From positions 1-32,594 of the forward strand of contig JAJXUC010000024.1 in the NCBI GenBank assembly GCA_021783435.1: a stretch of DNA of 32,594 bases, in the 5' to 3' direction. The notes beneath the pieces are model-generated. The model made no database searches, was not told the origin of the DNA, and saw nothing but the letters and a program-made list of their open reading frames with translations. The position numbers and the translations under genes were made by a program. This document shows, piece by piece, positions 15,177 to 23,913 of this stretch. This DNA is from Pseudomonadota bacterium. GTDB taxonomy: Bacteria > Pseudomonadota > Gammaproteobacteria > Burkholderiales > Burkholderiaceae. The first letter of the stretch is position 1. Each line of letters starts with the position of its first letter.

Positions 15177-15574
15177 GGCCGTGGCCTGCGCGCATGCGCC
15201 CGCAAGGTGACGGCCATCATGCCGAACGACGCCAGCGCCAGCGCGCATTCGACCCAGCCGAGTCGGCGCGACAGCGCCAGTGGGTCAGTCAGCCCGCGGA
15301 CCACGCCCTCGGCGAGATAGAACCACACCAGCATGCTCATCCACTGGTAGGTGTAGAGCCGGCCGCGCCACATGCCGGGGGCGGCGACGAGCAGCGGCAA
15401 CACCTTGAGCGCCAGCCAAGAGCCGCCGGGTCGCAGCGGTGCCCACCACAGCTCCCAGCCCAGGCACAGCAGCGCGAGCGCCGCCCACAAAACCAGATTG
15501 GCGCGGCGCCATGCTGGCGCGGCGAACCGGCCATCGCCGGCTTGGGCATCGCCTTGGAGCGTGTGGGGATGCAT
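15173..15574 (-). CDS. DUF2069 membrane protein
   Basis: 133 residues with four predicted membrane helices (about 28-44, 52-66, 76-90, 104-120). The stretch KVLPLLVAAPGMWRGRLYTYQW and WFYLAEGVVR are characteristic of DUF2069, a small inner-membrane family of unknown function found next to wrbA in many beta- and gammaproteobacteria. It lies between wrbA (9 bases upstream) and the FAD oxidase gene, whose start it overlaps by 4 bases, so the three probably form an operon. Confidence 0.85.
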   Translation of the reverse strand: MHPHTLQGDAQAGDGRFAAPAWRRANLVLWAALALLCLGWELWWAPLRPGGSWLALKVLPLLVAAPGMWRGRLYTYQWMSMLVWFYLAEGVVRGLTDPLALSRRLGWVECALALASFGMMAVTLRAHARRPRP

Positions 15575-15583
15575 CGCTCGCGC

Positions 15584-16195
<612 letters not shown>

Positions 16196-16197
16196 CT

Positions 16198-17406
16198 ATG
16201 CGCCCCCGTTACCGCCCGCCCGACCTGCCCCAAAGCCTGCGCTTGCTCATCAAGCGCTTCGGCCAGGAGCGCCTGGCGCAGACGGCCGGCAGCCTGACCT
16301 TCACCACGCTCATATCCATGGTGCCGCTGCTGGCGGTCGGCTTGTCGCTGTTCACCGCCTTTCCCGCGTTCCATCGCATGCAGGACCACCTGCAGCAACA
16401 ATTCGCCCATGCGCTGCTGCCGCAGGGCATCGCCGAGACCGTCTTTCGCTATCTCAACCAGTTCGCAGCCAAGGCCAAGGGCCTGGGCGCGGTGGGCGTG
16501 GCCGGGCTGGTGTTCCTGGCCACCTCGATGATGCTCACTGTGGACAAAGCGCTCAATGCCATCTGGCGCACGGCGCGGCTTCGGCCACTGGCGCAGCGCG
16601 TGCTGCTGTATTGGGCGGGGATCACCCTGGGGCCGCTGGTGCTGGGCGCCGGGTTGGCGGCGTCGGCGGCGCTGGTGGCCGCGCATCGCGGCTGGCTGCA
16701 CCACATTCCCGGCGGCGCCGGCGTGCTGCTCACGCTGCTGTCGTGGGCGTTCATGGGTGGGGCCATCGGCGCGCTCTACCGCTTCGTGCCCAACACCGAG
16801 GTGAAGTGGCGCGACGCGCTGGCGGGTGGCCTGTTCGCCGCCATCGGCTTCGATCTCGCCGGCCGTGCCTTCGCCTGGTATGTGGCCAGCGTTCCCACCT
16901 TCACGGCGGTGTACGGCACCTTCGCCACCCTGCCGATATTTCTGATGTGGATTTACTGGAGCTGGATGGTGGTGCTGCTGGGCGCCATGCTGGCCGCCTT
17001 CCTGCCGCTGCTGCGGGTGCGCGCCCTGCCGCCCCAGGCCGTGGCCGGCGGCGACTTCCTGCTGGTGCTCAAACTGCTGCGCCAGCTTGCCGCCGCGCGC
17101 CTGGCGCCCCATGCCGGGCGCGAGACCCTGATCCTCGCCCGCAGTCTGCGCTGCGATCCGCTGCATCTGCAGCCCTTGCTGAATGCGCTGGAGGGCATCG
17201 GCTGGATCGGCAGGATCACACCGGACGCGCACCATCGCTCGCTGCGCTGGGCCCTGCTGGTCGATCCGGCGCAAACCCCGATCGCCGCCCTGGTCGACGT
17301 ACTCCTGCTGAACCACGACGCCGCTGCCGAAGTCTCACCCATGTTGGTCCACCTCGTCAGCGACGAGGAGCGCGCATTGACGCTGCAGCGCCTGTTGGCG
17401 CATTGA
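16198..17406 (+). CDS. yihY: YihY/BrkB family inner-membrane protein with altered C-terminus
   Basis: 402 residues from ATG 16198. The YihY/UPF0761 domain covers about residues 15-285: GSLTFTTLISMVPLLAVGLSLF, the conserved NAIWR, RFVPNTEVKWRDALAGGLFAA and FATLPIFLMWIYWSWMVVLLGA, with six membrane helices; a cytoplasmic tail resembling a winged-helix fold follows. The exact role is not known (old annotation as ribonuclease BN is wrong). The 3' end is unusual: a perfect 26-bp tandem duplication (17372-17423) changes the frame, so the protein ends LQRLLAH where one copy alone would give LQRLLQDKP. A good ribosome binding site is not visible; the 5' side is wrbA coding sequence. Confidence 0.88.
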   Translation: MRPRYRPPDLPQSLRLLIKRFGQERLAQTAGSLTFTTLISMVPLLAVGLSLFTAFPAFHRMQDHLQQQFAHALLPQGIAETVFRYLNQFAAKAKGLGAVGVAGLVFLATSMMLTVDKALNAIWRTARLRPLAQRVLLYWAGITLGPLVLGAGLAASAALVAAHRGWLHHIPGGAGVLLTLLSWAFMGGAIGALYRFVPNTEVKWRDALAGGLFAAIGFDLAGRAFAWYVASVPTFTAVYGTFATLPIFLMWIYWSWMVVLLGAMLAAFLPLLRVRALPPQAVAGGDFLLVLKLLRQLAAARLAPHAGRETLILARSLRCDPLHLQPLLNALEGIGWIGRITPDAHHRSLRWALLVDPAQTPIAALVDVLLLNHDAAAEVSPMLVHLVSDEERALTLQRLLAH

Positions 17407-17423
17407 CGCTGCAGCGCCTGTTG
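17372..17423. repeat. Perfect 26-bp tandem duplication at the 3' end of yihY
   Basis: Two identical 26-base units, 17372-17397 and 17398-17423 (each begins GCGCATTGACGC and ends GCCTGTTG). Twenty-six is not a multiple of three, so the second copy puts the TGA of GCGCATTGA in frame. The stop that a single copy would use lies at 17436-17438. Confidence 0.97.
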
Positions 17424-17591
17424 CAGGATAAGCCTTGAACAAGCTGCGGCGACGGCCATGTGGTGCCTGCGTCATTCCTGGCACGCACATCCGCAGAACA
17501 GCCATCGTGCGCAGCCGAAACCGCGACGACAGTGCGGATCCAGCTGGATCGCCACAGATCCGACATGACCCGATCACGCAGAGGAACAGGC

Positions 17592-18002
17592 ATGGACATC
17601 ACCGTGTATCGCGCTGAAGCCCTCGCCCGCGAATGGCGGAGACTTCCGGCGTCCACCTACAACCTCGCCCGCACCTTGCAGGCGCGCAGCCCCAAGGGTG
17701 TGGCCTTCGTGCCCATTCGCCCCATGCAGGTGTTGGCCATTCTCGACGCCACCGAATTCGTCTTTCTCGACAGCCGGTATAAGAGTTGGGTCATGCTTGC
17801 TTGGCAGGGTTTCCAGCCCAAGTCCCGCAGTGCGTTGGACGAAGCTGTTCCCTTCGAATGCGTGTCCTTCGAAGCGACCGCGCAGGAAGCCATGCTCCGT
17901 CTGGCGCGTGAGTTCCATCGCGCGCTCGAACAACTTGCTGCCAAGCAGCACATCGACGGCCCCGCCAAGGTGCTGAAGCTGACTGCGAAGCGGTCGGCCT
18001 AG
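17592..18002 (+). CDS. Conserved hypothetical protein
   Basis: 136 residues from ATG 17592, chosen for the GAGGA ribosome binding site just before it. I do not recognise a named domain. It is soluble, has no signal peptide or membrane helix, and contains STYNLARTLQARSPKGVAF, VLAILDATEFVFLD and KSWVMLAWQGF, with a helical C-terminus. Proteins like this seem to be widespread as single hypothetical genes in Burkholderiales. It lies between yihY (same strand, 185 bases upstream) and the 3' end of the cbb operon (convergent, 93-base gap with a short GC hairpin ACCCC-5-GGGGT at 18034-18048). Confidence 0.7.
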   Translation: MDITVYRAEALAREWRRLPASTYNLARTLQARSPKGVAFVPIRPMQVLAILDATEFVFLDSRYKSWVMLAWQGFQPKSRSALDEAVPFECVSFEATAQEAMLRLAREFHRALEQLAAKQHIDGPAKVLKLTAKRSA

Positions 18003-18095
18003 CGCCTGTTCACGTTCTTTCTACACCCGCGTTACCCCCAGCCGGGGTGGGAGCAAGGCGCACGGAACAGCAAGCAGGCCATTGCTCGAAGCTGC

Positions 18096-18389
18096 CTACT
18101 CGTCTTCCCCCAACTCCGCGTCCCAACCCTGGTCCCGGGCGCGGGCAATGGCTCCTGCATAGGCGCGGGTGTGGCGCTCGGCGAGTTCGGTCGGCAGGCG
18201 ACTGGGGAGGTTGCCGTACTGATCCCACTCCTTGTCGACCTTGTCCATCAACACCTGCATCTGGCCGAGGGTCCAGCCGGCGCAGTCTTGCGTCTCGGGG
18301 ATGAAGCCGAACACCCGCGCGTCGAGCACCACGCGGCCGAGCTGGGTGATACCGTGTTTGTCCTGATCGAGGCCGACGTATTTGTCCAT
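18096..18389 (-). CDS. Small hypothetical protein at the 3' end of the cbb operon
   Basis: 97 residues from ATG 18389, supported by AGGA about 6 bases upstream. No known domain is recognised. It begins MDKYVGLDQDKHGITQLGR, contains VLDARVFGFIPETQDCAGWTLGQM, and ends in an acidic helix (GWDAELGEDE). It is soluble and slightly acidic. It is the last gene on the minus strand after cbbO, 120 bases downstream, and is separated from it by a strong hairpin. Position suggests a role linked to RuBisCO or its activase, but nothing in the sequence proves it; an independent gene that happens to follow is also possible. Confidence 0.75.
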   Translation of the reverse strand: MDKYVGLDQDKHGITQLGRVVLDARVFGFIPETQDCAGWTLGQMQVLMDKVDKEWDQYGNLPSRLPTELAERHTRAYAGAIARARDQGWDAELGEDE

Positions 18390-18455
18390 GGGAATCCTGG
18401 AGGGGAATGCGCGAAGGATAGAGCACCGCAATCCATGGCACCGCATGCGCGATGC

Positions 18456-18489
18456 CATGCAGGCAGACGTCCGAGCGTCTGCCTGCATG
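18456..18489 (-). other. 14-bp perfect hairpin between cbbO and the small gene
   Basis: Arms CATGCAGGCAGACG (18456-18469) and its exact complement (18476-18489) enclose a 6-base loop. No T-run follows on either strand, so it is not a standard intrinsic terminator; it could stabilise or process the cbb messenger, or weaken read-through into the last gene. Confidence 0.8.
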
Positions 18490-18509
18490 CTCGGCGCACT
18501 TGGTGCGCT

Positions 18510-20840
18510 TTACCGCGTCAAGCCGGCATAGAGCAGTGGCAGCTTTTCCGGCAGACGCTGCACATGATCGATGACCATGAAATGGTTCTGGCCGAAGATG
18601 CGCGCCACGTATTGGTCGGCGCCCGGATCCAGACTCATGCAGTAGGTGACAACGCCATGTTTGGCCACGTCTTCCACCGCTTTCTTGGTGTCGGAGCGCA
18701 AGTATTGCGGGTCGCGCACGTCGATGTCGGCAGGCTCGCCGTCGGTGATGACGAGCAGCAGCTTTTTCGCGGATTTCTGCAGTTGCAGGTGATGCCCGGC
18801 ATGGCGAATGGCCGCGCCCATGCGGGTGGAGAACTGCCCGGTCATGCCCGCCAGCCGCGCCTTGGGCTCCTCGTTCCACTGCTGGTCGAAGTCCTTGAAA
18901 CGCAGGTATTGCACGTCGTGCCGGCCATCGGAGCAGAAACCGTGGATGGCAAAGGGGTCACCCACCTTGCTGATGGCGTCGGCAAGCAGCACGCAGGCCT
19001 GGCGCGTGAGGTCGAGCACGGAATACTCCTGGCCCGCAACCTTGTCGTTGGTGGACTCGGACAGGTCGAGCAGCACCAGGATGGAGAAGTCACGCACCTG
19101 ACGCACACTGCGCATCATGATGCGCGGGTCGGGCTGCTGCCCCATGCGCATGTCGACGAAGCTGGCGATGGCAGCGTTGATGTCGATCTCGTCGCCGTCT
19201 TCGAGCTTGCGGATGCGCTGCACGCCCTGTGGCTGCATGGCATCGAGCAGGAACTTCATGCGGTGGATCTCGCGCTTGTACCGCGCGGTGATGGCGTCGA
19301 TGGCGGCCAGGTCGCCCAGCTTGCCGCGCCGCTCCAGCACCGTGGCCCAGGCCGGGCGTTCGAGCTGGATCTGGTAGTCCCATTCCGAGTAATGGAAAGG
19401 CTCGGAAACCGGCTCCTTGCCCTCCATCTCGTTGAAACTTTTGCCCATGTCTTCGTAGGGGAACAACTCGGTGTCGAGCACCCAGATTTCCTCGGCGTCG
19501 TCGCCGGCGTTCTCGACGTCGATCTCATTGGCCATCTCCATCACGCTGACATGCTTGCGCACCTGCCTGACCGACTCATAGCCGGCATGGGCAGCCTTGT
19601 TGAAATCGAATTCCTCGAACTCCCAGAAGTACCTGTTGTCATCCCGGTAGGGCGCAGTGAGCACGTCGTTGCGGGCGTTGAAGGCAAGGTGTTTGCCGGC
19701 CTGCAGCTTGTGCGCGAGAGTGACGCCGATGTCCCACGATAACTGGTTGTCGTGCAGGCGGTCCTGGGCTTGCGCGAACAGCGCGCGGCCCTCGGCAACC
19801 CACGGATCAGTGTCCGCATAGCTGTCGTCCAGCAGGGCGCGAGCAAGGCGGTTGAGATAGTCACCGACGGTGGTCGCCATCGCCGGCGTGGCCGTGTGCA
19901 ACTGCGCCCACAGTTGCTTCAGACCGGGGAAGCGATGCATGGAGAGCGCTTCCACCCGCGCATCTTCGATGACAGAAATCACCGCCATCTGGTAGGGGTT
20001 CAGCGCCTCGGCGGAAATGGGCGTTCGCGTTTCCACGACATGCGCGGCGCAATGCGCCGCGGCAGCGCGATACAGCTCCAGGCCGGGCACGCCACCGTGG
20101 TCGTCGTAAGCATCCGGCAGGTGCAGCAGGTAGTCTTCGATGAAGGGCTTGTAGCCTTCACGGCTTTCAAAGTCGCCCGACGTTGGGCGCATGAAAAAGT
20201 CGCGTGCCCACAGCGCCCGCAGGTACATATTGATGCGCCGCTGCACGTCCACCAGCAGCGTGCCCTTGCGCTCCTTCTGCAGCATGGCGAGCGACTCCTT
20301 GCTCTCCAGGCTGAAGTACAGAATCTGTTCTTCGTAGTTCGTGCGGTGAGCATGCGCGCCCCACAAGGCCCAGCGCCGCAAGCCGCCCAGCGTGAGCTTC
20401 TGGAACAACACGTCAATCTTGCCGAGCATGGGCCGCACGCCACGCGGGGCTTGGGCGATGAGGGTGTTGATGAACTGCAAATACTTGCTGAACAGTTCCG
20501 CATCGCCCAGACGGTTCGCTGCCGTGGGGGCGGTGGCCAACAGGAGTTCGATCACCGCGCCCGAGGTTTTGGACGCCAGGCTGAGCGCCGCAGTGGCGAG
20601 CTCACCCACCACATCTTCGCCCACCTCCTTGGCCACCAAGGGAGCGTTGTCGATCCAGTTCTCCACCAGCGAATCGCCCTTGCCCAGGCCACGCATCGCG
20701 CCTGCGCCCTTGAGATAGTTGTCCAGCCCGCGCGGGCTGAGCACCTTGGTGGCTTCGGGCCAGGCGGACTTGAGCACGATTTGCGTGTGCTCGGACAGGT
20801 CTTCGAGGTAATCAGCGTAGTCGTCGAGATTGATGGCCAT
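18510..20840 (-). CDS. cbbO: RuBisCO activase subunit CbbO (von Willebrand A domain)
   Basis: 776 residues, the usual length. The N-terminal and central parts are helical CbbO-specific sequence; the C-terminal region (about 575-776) is a von Willebrand A domain with the MIDAS motif LLDLSESTN, the threonine region SVLDLTRQ and LLVITDGEPADI. CbbO binds RuBisCO through the MIDAS site and works with the CbbQ AAA+ hexamer to remove inhibitory sugar phosphates. It follows cbbQ with a 32-base gap. The match to an adjacent form I enzyme makes this the Q1O1-type pair. Its opposite strand has a long open frame that is rejected as an artefact. Confidence 0.95.
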   Translation of the reverse strand: MAINLDDYADYLEDLSEHTQIVLKSAWPEATKVLSPRGLDNYLKGAGAMRGLGKGDSLVENWIDNAPLVAKEVGEDVVGELATAALSLASKTSGAVIELLLATAPTAANRLGDAELFSKYLQFINTLIAQAPRGVRPMLGKIDVLFQKLTLGGLRRWALWGAHAHRTNYEEQILYFSLESKESLAMLQKERKGTLLVDVQRRINMYLRALWARDFFMRPTSGDFESREGYKPFIEDYLLHLPDAYDDHGGVPGLELYRAAAAHCAAHVVETRTPISAEALNPYQMAVISVIEDARVEALSMHRFPGLKQLWAQLHTATPAMATTVGDYLNRLARALLDDSYADTDPWVAEGRALFAQAQDRLHDNQLSWDIGVTLAHKLQAGKHLAFNARNDVLTAPYRDDNRYFWEFEEFDFNKAAHAGYESVRQVRKHVSVMEMANEIDVENAGDDAEEIWVLDTELFPYEDMGKSFNEMEGKEPVSEPFHYSEWDYQIQLERPAWATVLERRGKLGDLAAIDAITARYKREIHRMKFLLDAMQPQGVQRIRKLEDGDEIDINAAIASFVDMRMGQQPDPRIMMRSVRQVRDFSILVLLDLSESTNDKVAGQEYSVLDLTRQACVLLADAISKVGDPFAIHGFCSDGRHDVQYLRFKDFDQQWNEEPKARLAGMTGQFSTRMGAAIRHAGHHLQLQKSAKKLLLVITDGEPADIDVRDPQYLRSDTKKAVEDVAKHGVVTYCMSLDPGADQYVARIFGQNHFMVIDHVQRLPEKLPLLYAGLTR

Positions 20841-20872
20841 CGGTCATGCCTCCGCGTTGAAGAACACCGCCA

Positions 20873-21676
20873 TCAGAAAAACGTGCTCACCGCAGCATCG
20901 AGTGCGTCGCGCATGTCGGGGTCGTCGGTGATGGGGCGCACCAGCGCCACGCGGCAGGCTGACTTGGCATCGACACCTTGGGCAACGAGGCTGCCGGCGT
21001 AAATCAGCATGCGGGTGGACAGGCCTTCGTCGAGGCCATGGCCCTTGAGGTTGCGACTGCGCTCGGCGATGGACACCAACTTCTCGGCGATGTCTTTGGA
21101 CACGCCGGACTCGTGTACCACGATCTCGCTTTCGATGGCGTGCTCGGGGTAGGTGAAGTCAAGCCCGCCAAAACGCTGCTTCGTCGACTGCTTCAAGTCC
21201 TTCATCAAGCTCTGGTAGCCGGGGTTGTAGGAGATGACGATTTGAAAGTCGGGGTGGGCATGCACCAGTTCACCCTTCTTCTCCAGCGGCAGGACGCGGC
21301 GGTTGTCGGTGAGGGGGTGGATGACCACGGTGGTGTCCTGGCGCGCCTCAACGATTTCGTCGAGGTAGCAGATGGCCCCAAAGCGCGCGGCAATGGCCAG
21401 CGGACCGTCTTGCCAGCGGGTGCCCTGGGCGTCGAGCAGAAAGCGGCCGACGAGGTCGGAGGCGGTCATGTCTTCGTTGCAGGCCACGGTGATCAGTGGC
21501 TTGTTCAACTTGAACGCCATGGCTTCGACGAAGCGGGTCTTGCCGCAACCCGTGGGGCCCTTGAGCATCATGGGCATACGCACCGAGTAGGCGGCCTCGA
21601 ACAAGGCCACCTCATCGGCGACGGGGCGGTAATACGGTTCCTTCGTGACGCGGTATTGCTCAACGATATTGCTCAT
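20873..21676 (-). CDS. cbbQ: RuBisCO activase AAA+ subunit CbbQ
   Basis: 267 residues from ATG 21676, chosen because AAGGAG precedes it and homology begins [10 protein letters not shown]; the frame stays open upstream but runs into the terminator. MoxR-type AAA+ ATPase: Walker A GPTGCGKT (40-47), [10 protein letters not shown], Walker [11 protein letters not shown], sensor 1 [10 protein letters not shown], arginine residues in STKQRFGGL, and the CbbQ C-terminal domain. It powers the CbbQO activase that opens inhibited RuBisCO active sites. It is the first gene after the terminator that follows cbbS and may have its own promoter. Confidence 0.96.
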   Translation of the reverse strand: MSNIVEQYRVTKEPYYRPVADEVALFEAAYSVRMPMMLKGPTGCGKTRFVEAMAFKLNKPLITVACNEDMTASDLVGRFLLDAQGTRWQDGPLAIAARFGAICYLDEIVEARQDTTVVIHPLTDNRRVLPLEKKGELVHAHPDFQIVISYNPGYQSLMKDLKQSTKQRFGGLDFTYPEHAIESEIVVHESGVSKDIAEKLVSIAERSRNLKGHGLDEGLSTRMLIYAGSLVAQGVDAKSACRVALVRPITDDPDMRDALDAAVSTFF

Positions 21677-21698
21677 GCTGGCTCCTTGCTGTGCTGAA

Positions 21699-21727
21699 TT
21701 TATTGGTCCGCGAATGACGCGATGCAA
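21699..21727 (-). promoter_or_regulatory. Candidate sigma-70 promoter of cbbQO
   Basis: On the minus strand TTGCAT (21727-21722), 17 bases, then AATAAA (21704-21699). Predicted start near 21692, 16 bases before the cbbQ ATG. It lies downstream of the intrinsic terminator. The -10 match is moderate, so this is a candidate only. Confidence 0.35.
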
Positions 21728-21795
21728 TCTCGATGCGCGGGCCTGAGCGGCGCCGATTTCATGCGCTGCCCAAAGTTTTTGCGCCATTCGCAGAC

Positions 21796-21833
21796 AAACA
21801 AAAAACCCCCGCACCCTTGTGGGGCGACGGGGG
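21796..21833 (-). terminator. Intrinsic terminator after cbbS
   Basis: On the minus strand a GC stem (CCCCCG/CGGGGG outer part, CG(C)CC/GGGTG inner part, small bulge and loop) is followed by six T, then GTTTG. It starts 28 bases after the cbbS stop and lies before cbbQ, so it should end a share of cbbLS transcripts and lower cbbQO expression. Confidence 0.8.
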
Positions 21834-21860
21834 CTCGTACGGTCACCCGTCGCGGCGTGC

Positions 21861-22217
21861 TTAAACCGTCTTACCGCGGAAGATCACCATCGACGCGCCT
21901 TGCGACTGGTTGAAGTTGTTGTAACCAATCAGTCGCACATGGTTGTCGGGGTTGGCCTTGTGGCAGGCTTCGGCCTCGGCCAGCACCTTGGCGACGTCGG
22001 TCTCACCGAACATCGGCAGCTTCCACATATACCAGTACGAATCCTGCAGATGTGCAGGCTCGGTGTGCTCAATCGCCGGGTTCCAGCCCTTTTTCACCAA
22101 AAACTCGACCTGCTTTTTGATCTGTTCTGCGGTCATGGGCGGCAGATAGGAGAAGGTTTCGAACTTGCGGCTCGCGGGATCGCTCACGCGGCTTTTGTAA
22201 TCCATCACGTCAGACAT
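21861..22217 (-). CDS. cbbS: RuBisCO small subunit, form IA (IAq type)
   Basis: 118 residues. Caps the L8S8 enzyme. Seen: [22 protein letters not shown] near the start, then the conserved [26 protein letters not shown] and [14 protein letters not shown]. The segment SDPASRK before FETFSYLP is, as I recall, the short insertion that marks the non-carboxysomal IAq class and is absent in carboxysomal IAc small subunits. This agrees with the adjacent cbbQO and the absence of cso genes. AAGGAAA precedes the ATG. It is 100 bases after cbbL. Confidence 0.97.
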   Translation of the reverse strand: MSDVMDYKSRVSDPASRKFETFSYLPPMTAEQIKKQVEFLVKKGWNPAIEHTEPAHLQDSYWYMWKLPMFGETDVAKVLAEAEACHKANPDNHVRLIGYNNFNQSQGASMVIFRGKTV

Positions 22218-22238
22218 GTTGTTTCCTTTCGGTTGTAG

Positions 22239-22308
22239 GGTGGGTCAATCGCGCTGCGGCAAGACCCACCGTTTCATTGGTGTGTCAGGACTTGCGGCCT
22301 GACACACC
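22239..22308 (-). other. Two hairpins in the cbbL-cbbS intergenic messenger
   Basis: Stem 1: 11 perfect pairs, GGTGTGTCAGG (22279-22289) with CCTGACACACC (22298-22308), 8-base loop. Stem 2: 8 perfect pairs, GGTGGGTC (22239-22246) with GACCCACC (22263-22270), 16-base loop. A small CCCGAAGGG hairpin lies immediately after the cbbL stop. No T-run follows, so they are more likely messenger-stabilising or processing elements that set the cbbL to cbbS ratio than terminators. Confidence 0.8.
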
Positions 22309-22317
22309 CTTCGGGTT

Positions 22318-23739
22318 TTACTTGTGGGCAACGTCCAGCTTGTCGACCGTGTCGAACTCGAACTTGATTTCTTTCCACGTTTCCATGGCGATCTTCAGTT
22401 CCGGGCTGTGCGCGGCGGCGGCGGTGAGAATGTCCTTGCCTTCCTTCTCGATCGGACGGCCTTCGTTGCGGGCCTGGACGCAGGCCTCGAGTGCCACACG
22501 GTTTGCAGCAGCGCCGGCGGCGTTGCCCCATGGGTGGCCGAGCGTGCCGCCACCGAACTGCAGGCAGGCATCGTCGCCAAAGATGGCGACCAGCGCTGGC
22601 ATGTGCCAGACATGAATGCCGCCCGAAGCGACGGGGAACACGCCGGGCATCGAACCCCAGTCCTGATCAAAGAACAGACCACGGCTGCGATCTTCCTTGA
22701 TGAAATCGTCACGCATGGTGTCGATCCAGCCCAGGGTTGCTTCGCGGTCGCCTTCGAGCTTGCCGACGACGGTACCCGAGTGCAGGTGATCGCCACCCGA
22801 CAGGCGCAAGCACTTCGCGAGGACGCGGAAGTGGATGCCATGATGTGGGTTGCGGTCAAGCACGGCGTGCATGGCGCGGTGAATATGCAGCAGCATGCCG
22901 TTGTCGCGGCACCAGTTCGCGAGGCTGGTGTTGGCGGTGAAACCACCGGTCAAGAAGTCGTGCATGATGATGGGAGCGCCGAGTTCTTTGGCGAATTCAG
23001 CACGCTTGAACATCTCTTCGACGGTCGGTGCGGTCACGTTCAGATAGTGGCCCTTGCGTTCGCCGGTCTCGCGCTCAGCTTTCTGGCAGGCTTCGACGAC
23101 GAACTCGAAACGGTTGCGCCAACGCATGAAGGGCTGGCTGTTGACGTTCTCATCGTCCTTGGTCAGGTCCAGGCCGCCGCGCAGGCATTCGTACACGGCA
23201 CGGCCATAGTTCTTGGCAGACAGACCCAGTTTGGGCTTGATGGTGCAACCCAGCAGGGCGCGGCCATATTTGTTGAGAATGTCGCGTTCGACCTGGATGC
23301 CCTGGGGCGGGCCGCCGCAGGTCTTGACGTAGGCGATCGGGAAGCGCACGTCTTCCAGGCGCAGGGCGCGCAGCGCCTTGAAGCCGAACACGTTGCCCAC
23401 CAGCGAGGTCAGCACGTTGACGACCGAACCTTCTTCGAACAGGTCGATCGGGTAAGCGACGAAGGCGTAGAAGCAGGTGTCGTCGCCAGGCACGTCTTCA
23501 ATGTGATAGGCGCGGCCCTTGTAGTAGTCGAGGTCGGTCAGCAGATCGGTCCAGACCGTGGTCCAGGTGCCGGTGGACGATTCGGCGGCCACGGCTGCGG
23601 CCACCTCTTCACGCGGCACGCCAGCTTGTGGTGTGATCTTGAAGCACGCCAGAATATCGGTGTCCAGCGGCGTGTAATCGGGGGTCCAATACGTTTGCCG
23701 GTATTCCTTCACACCGGCGTTATAGGTTTTCGTGGCCAT
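22318..23739 (-). CDS. cbbL: RuBisCO large subunit, form I
   Basis: 473 residues. Carboxylates ribulose 1,5-bisphosphate, the CO2-fixing step of the Calvin cycle. Seen: [10 protein letters not shown] (56-65), [10 protein letters not shown] with the catalytic Lys168, [20 protein letters not shown] with the carbamylated Lys194 and metal ligands Asp196 and Glu197, loop 6 [25 protein letters not shown], and the phosphate-binding [14 protein letters not shown]. All catalytic residues are present. AAGGAG lies 10 bases upstream of the ATG. It heads the cbb operon; its promoter region carries dyads suited to CbbR. Confidence 0.99.
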   Translation of the reverse strand: MATKTYNAGVKEYRQTYWTPDYTPLDTDILACFKITPQAGVPREEVAAAVAAESSTGTWTTVWTDLLTDLDYYKGRAYHIEDVPGDDTCFYAFVAYPIDLFEEGSVVNVLTSLVGNVFGFKALRALRLEDVRFPIAYVKTCGGPPQGIQVERDILNKYGRALLGCTIKPKLGLSAKNYGRAVYECLRGGLDLTKDDENVNSQPFMRWRNRFEFVVEACQKAERETGERKGHYLNVTAPTVEEMFKRAEFAKELGAPIIMHDFLTGGFTANTSLANWCRDNGMLLHIHRAMHAVLDRNPHHGIHFRVLAKCLRLSGGDHLHSGTVVGKLEGDREATLGWIDTMRDDFIKEDRSRGLFFDQDWGSMPGVFPVASGGIHVWHMPALVAIFGDDACLQFGGGTLGHPWGNAAGAAANRVALEACVQARNEGRPIEKEGKDILTAAAAHSPELKIAMETWKEIKFEFDTVDKLDVAHK

Positions 23740-23816
23740 GAAAAACTCCTTGCTAAATTGAGACGAAAGCCTTCCCGACGCGTGTGAGATGGCATGGTGC
23801 CCGGACGAGCAAGCGA

Positions 23817-23886
23817 ACTGTAGATGGCTTTGACTGCAAAAAATAATTGTTTTTACGCCACGACAACATAGATAATCATCTATGTT
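23817..23886 (-). promoter_or_regulatory. cbbL promoter with CbbR-type dyads
   Basis: A 9-base perfect dyad, AACATAGAT-4-ATCTATGTT, lies at 23865-23886. A second, imperfect A/T palindrome lies at 23839-23854. On the minus strand a -10-like TACAGT is at 23822-23817, predicting a start near 23810; the two dyads would then be centred at about -65 and -37, the usual recognition and activation sites of LysR-type activators. The first dyad also sits 28-49 bases before the cbbR start, so CbbR could repress its own gene from the same site. Confidence 0.65.
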
Positions 23887-23913
23887 ATATATTGCGACGC
23901 AGCAATCTCATCT

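Noticed and set aside
18034..18048. Short hairpin ACCCC-5-GGGGT between the convergent hypothetical gene and the cbb operon end
   Set aside because: Only five pairs and no T-run on either strand; too weak to call a terminator.
18171..19742. 523-codon plus-strand frame opposite cbbO and the small gene
   Set aside because: It spans two minus-strand genes and their gap, and shows no domain; cbbO is the real gene.
22324..23787. 487-codon plus-strand frame opposite cbbL
   Set aside because: Antisense shadow of a strongly conserved gene; no domain, no ribosome binding site, composition typical of GC bias.
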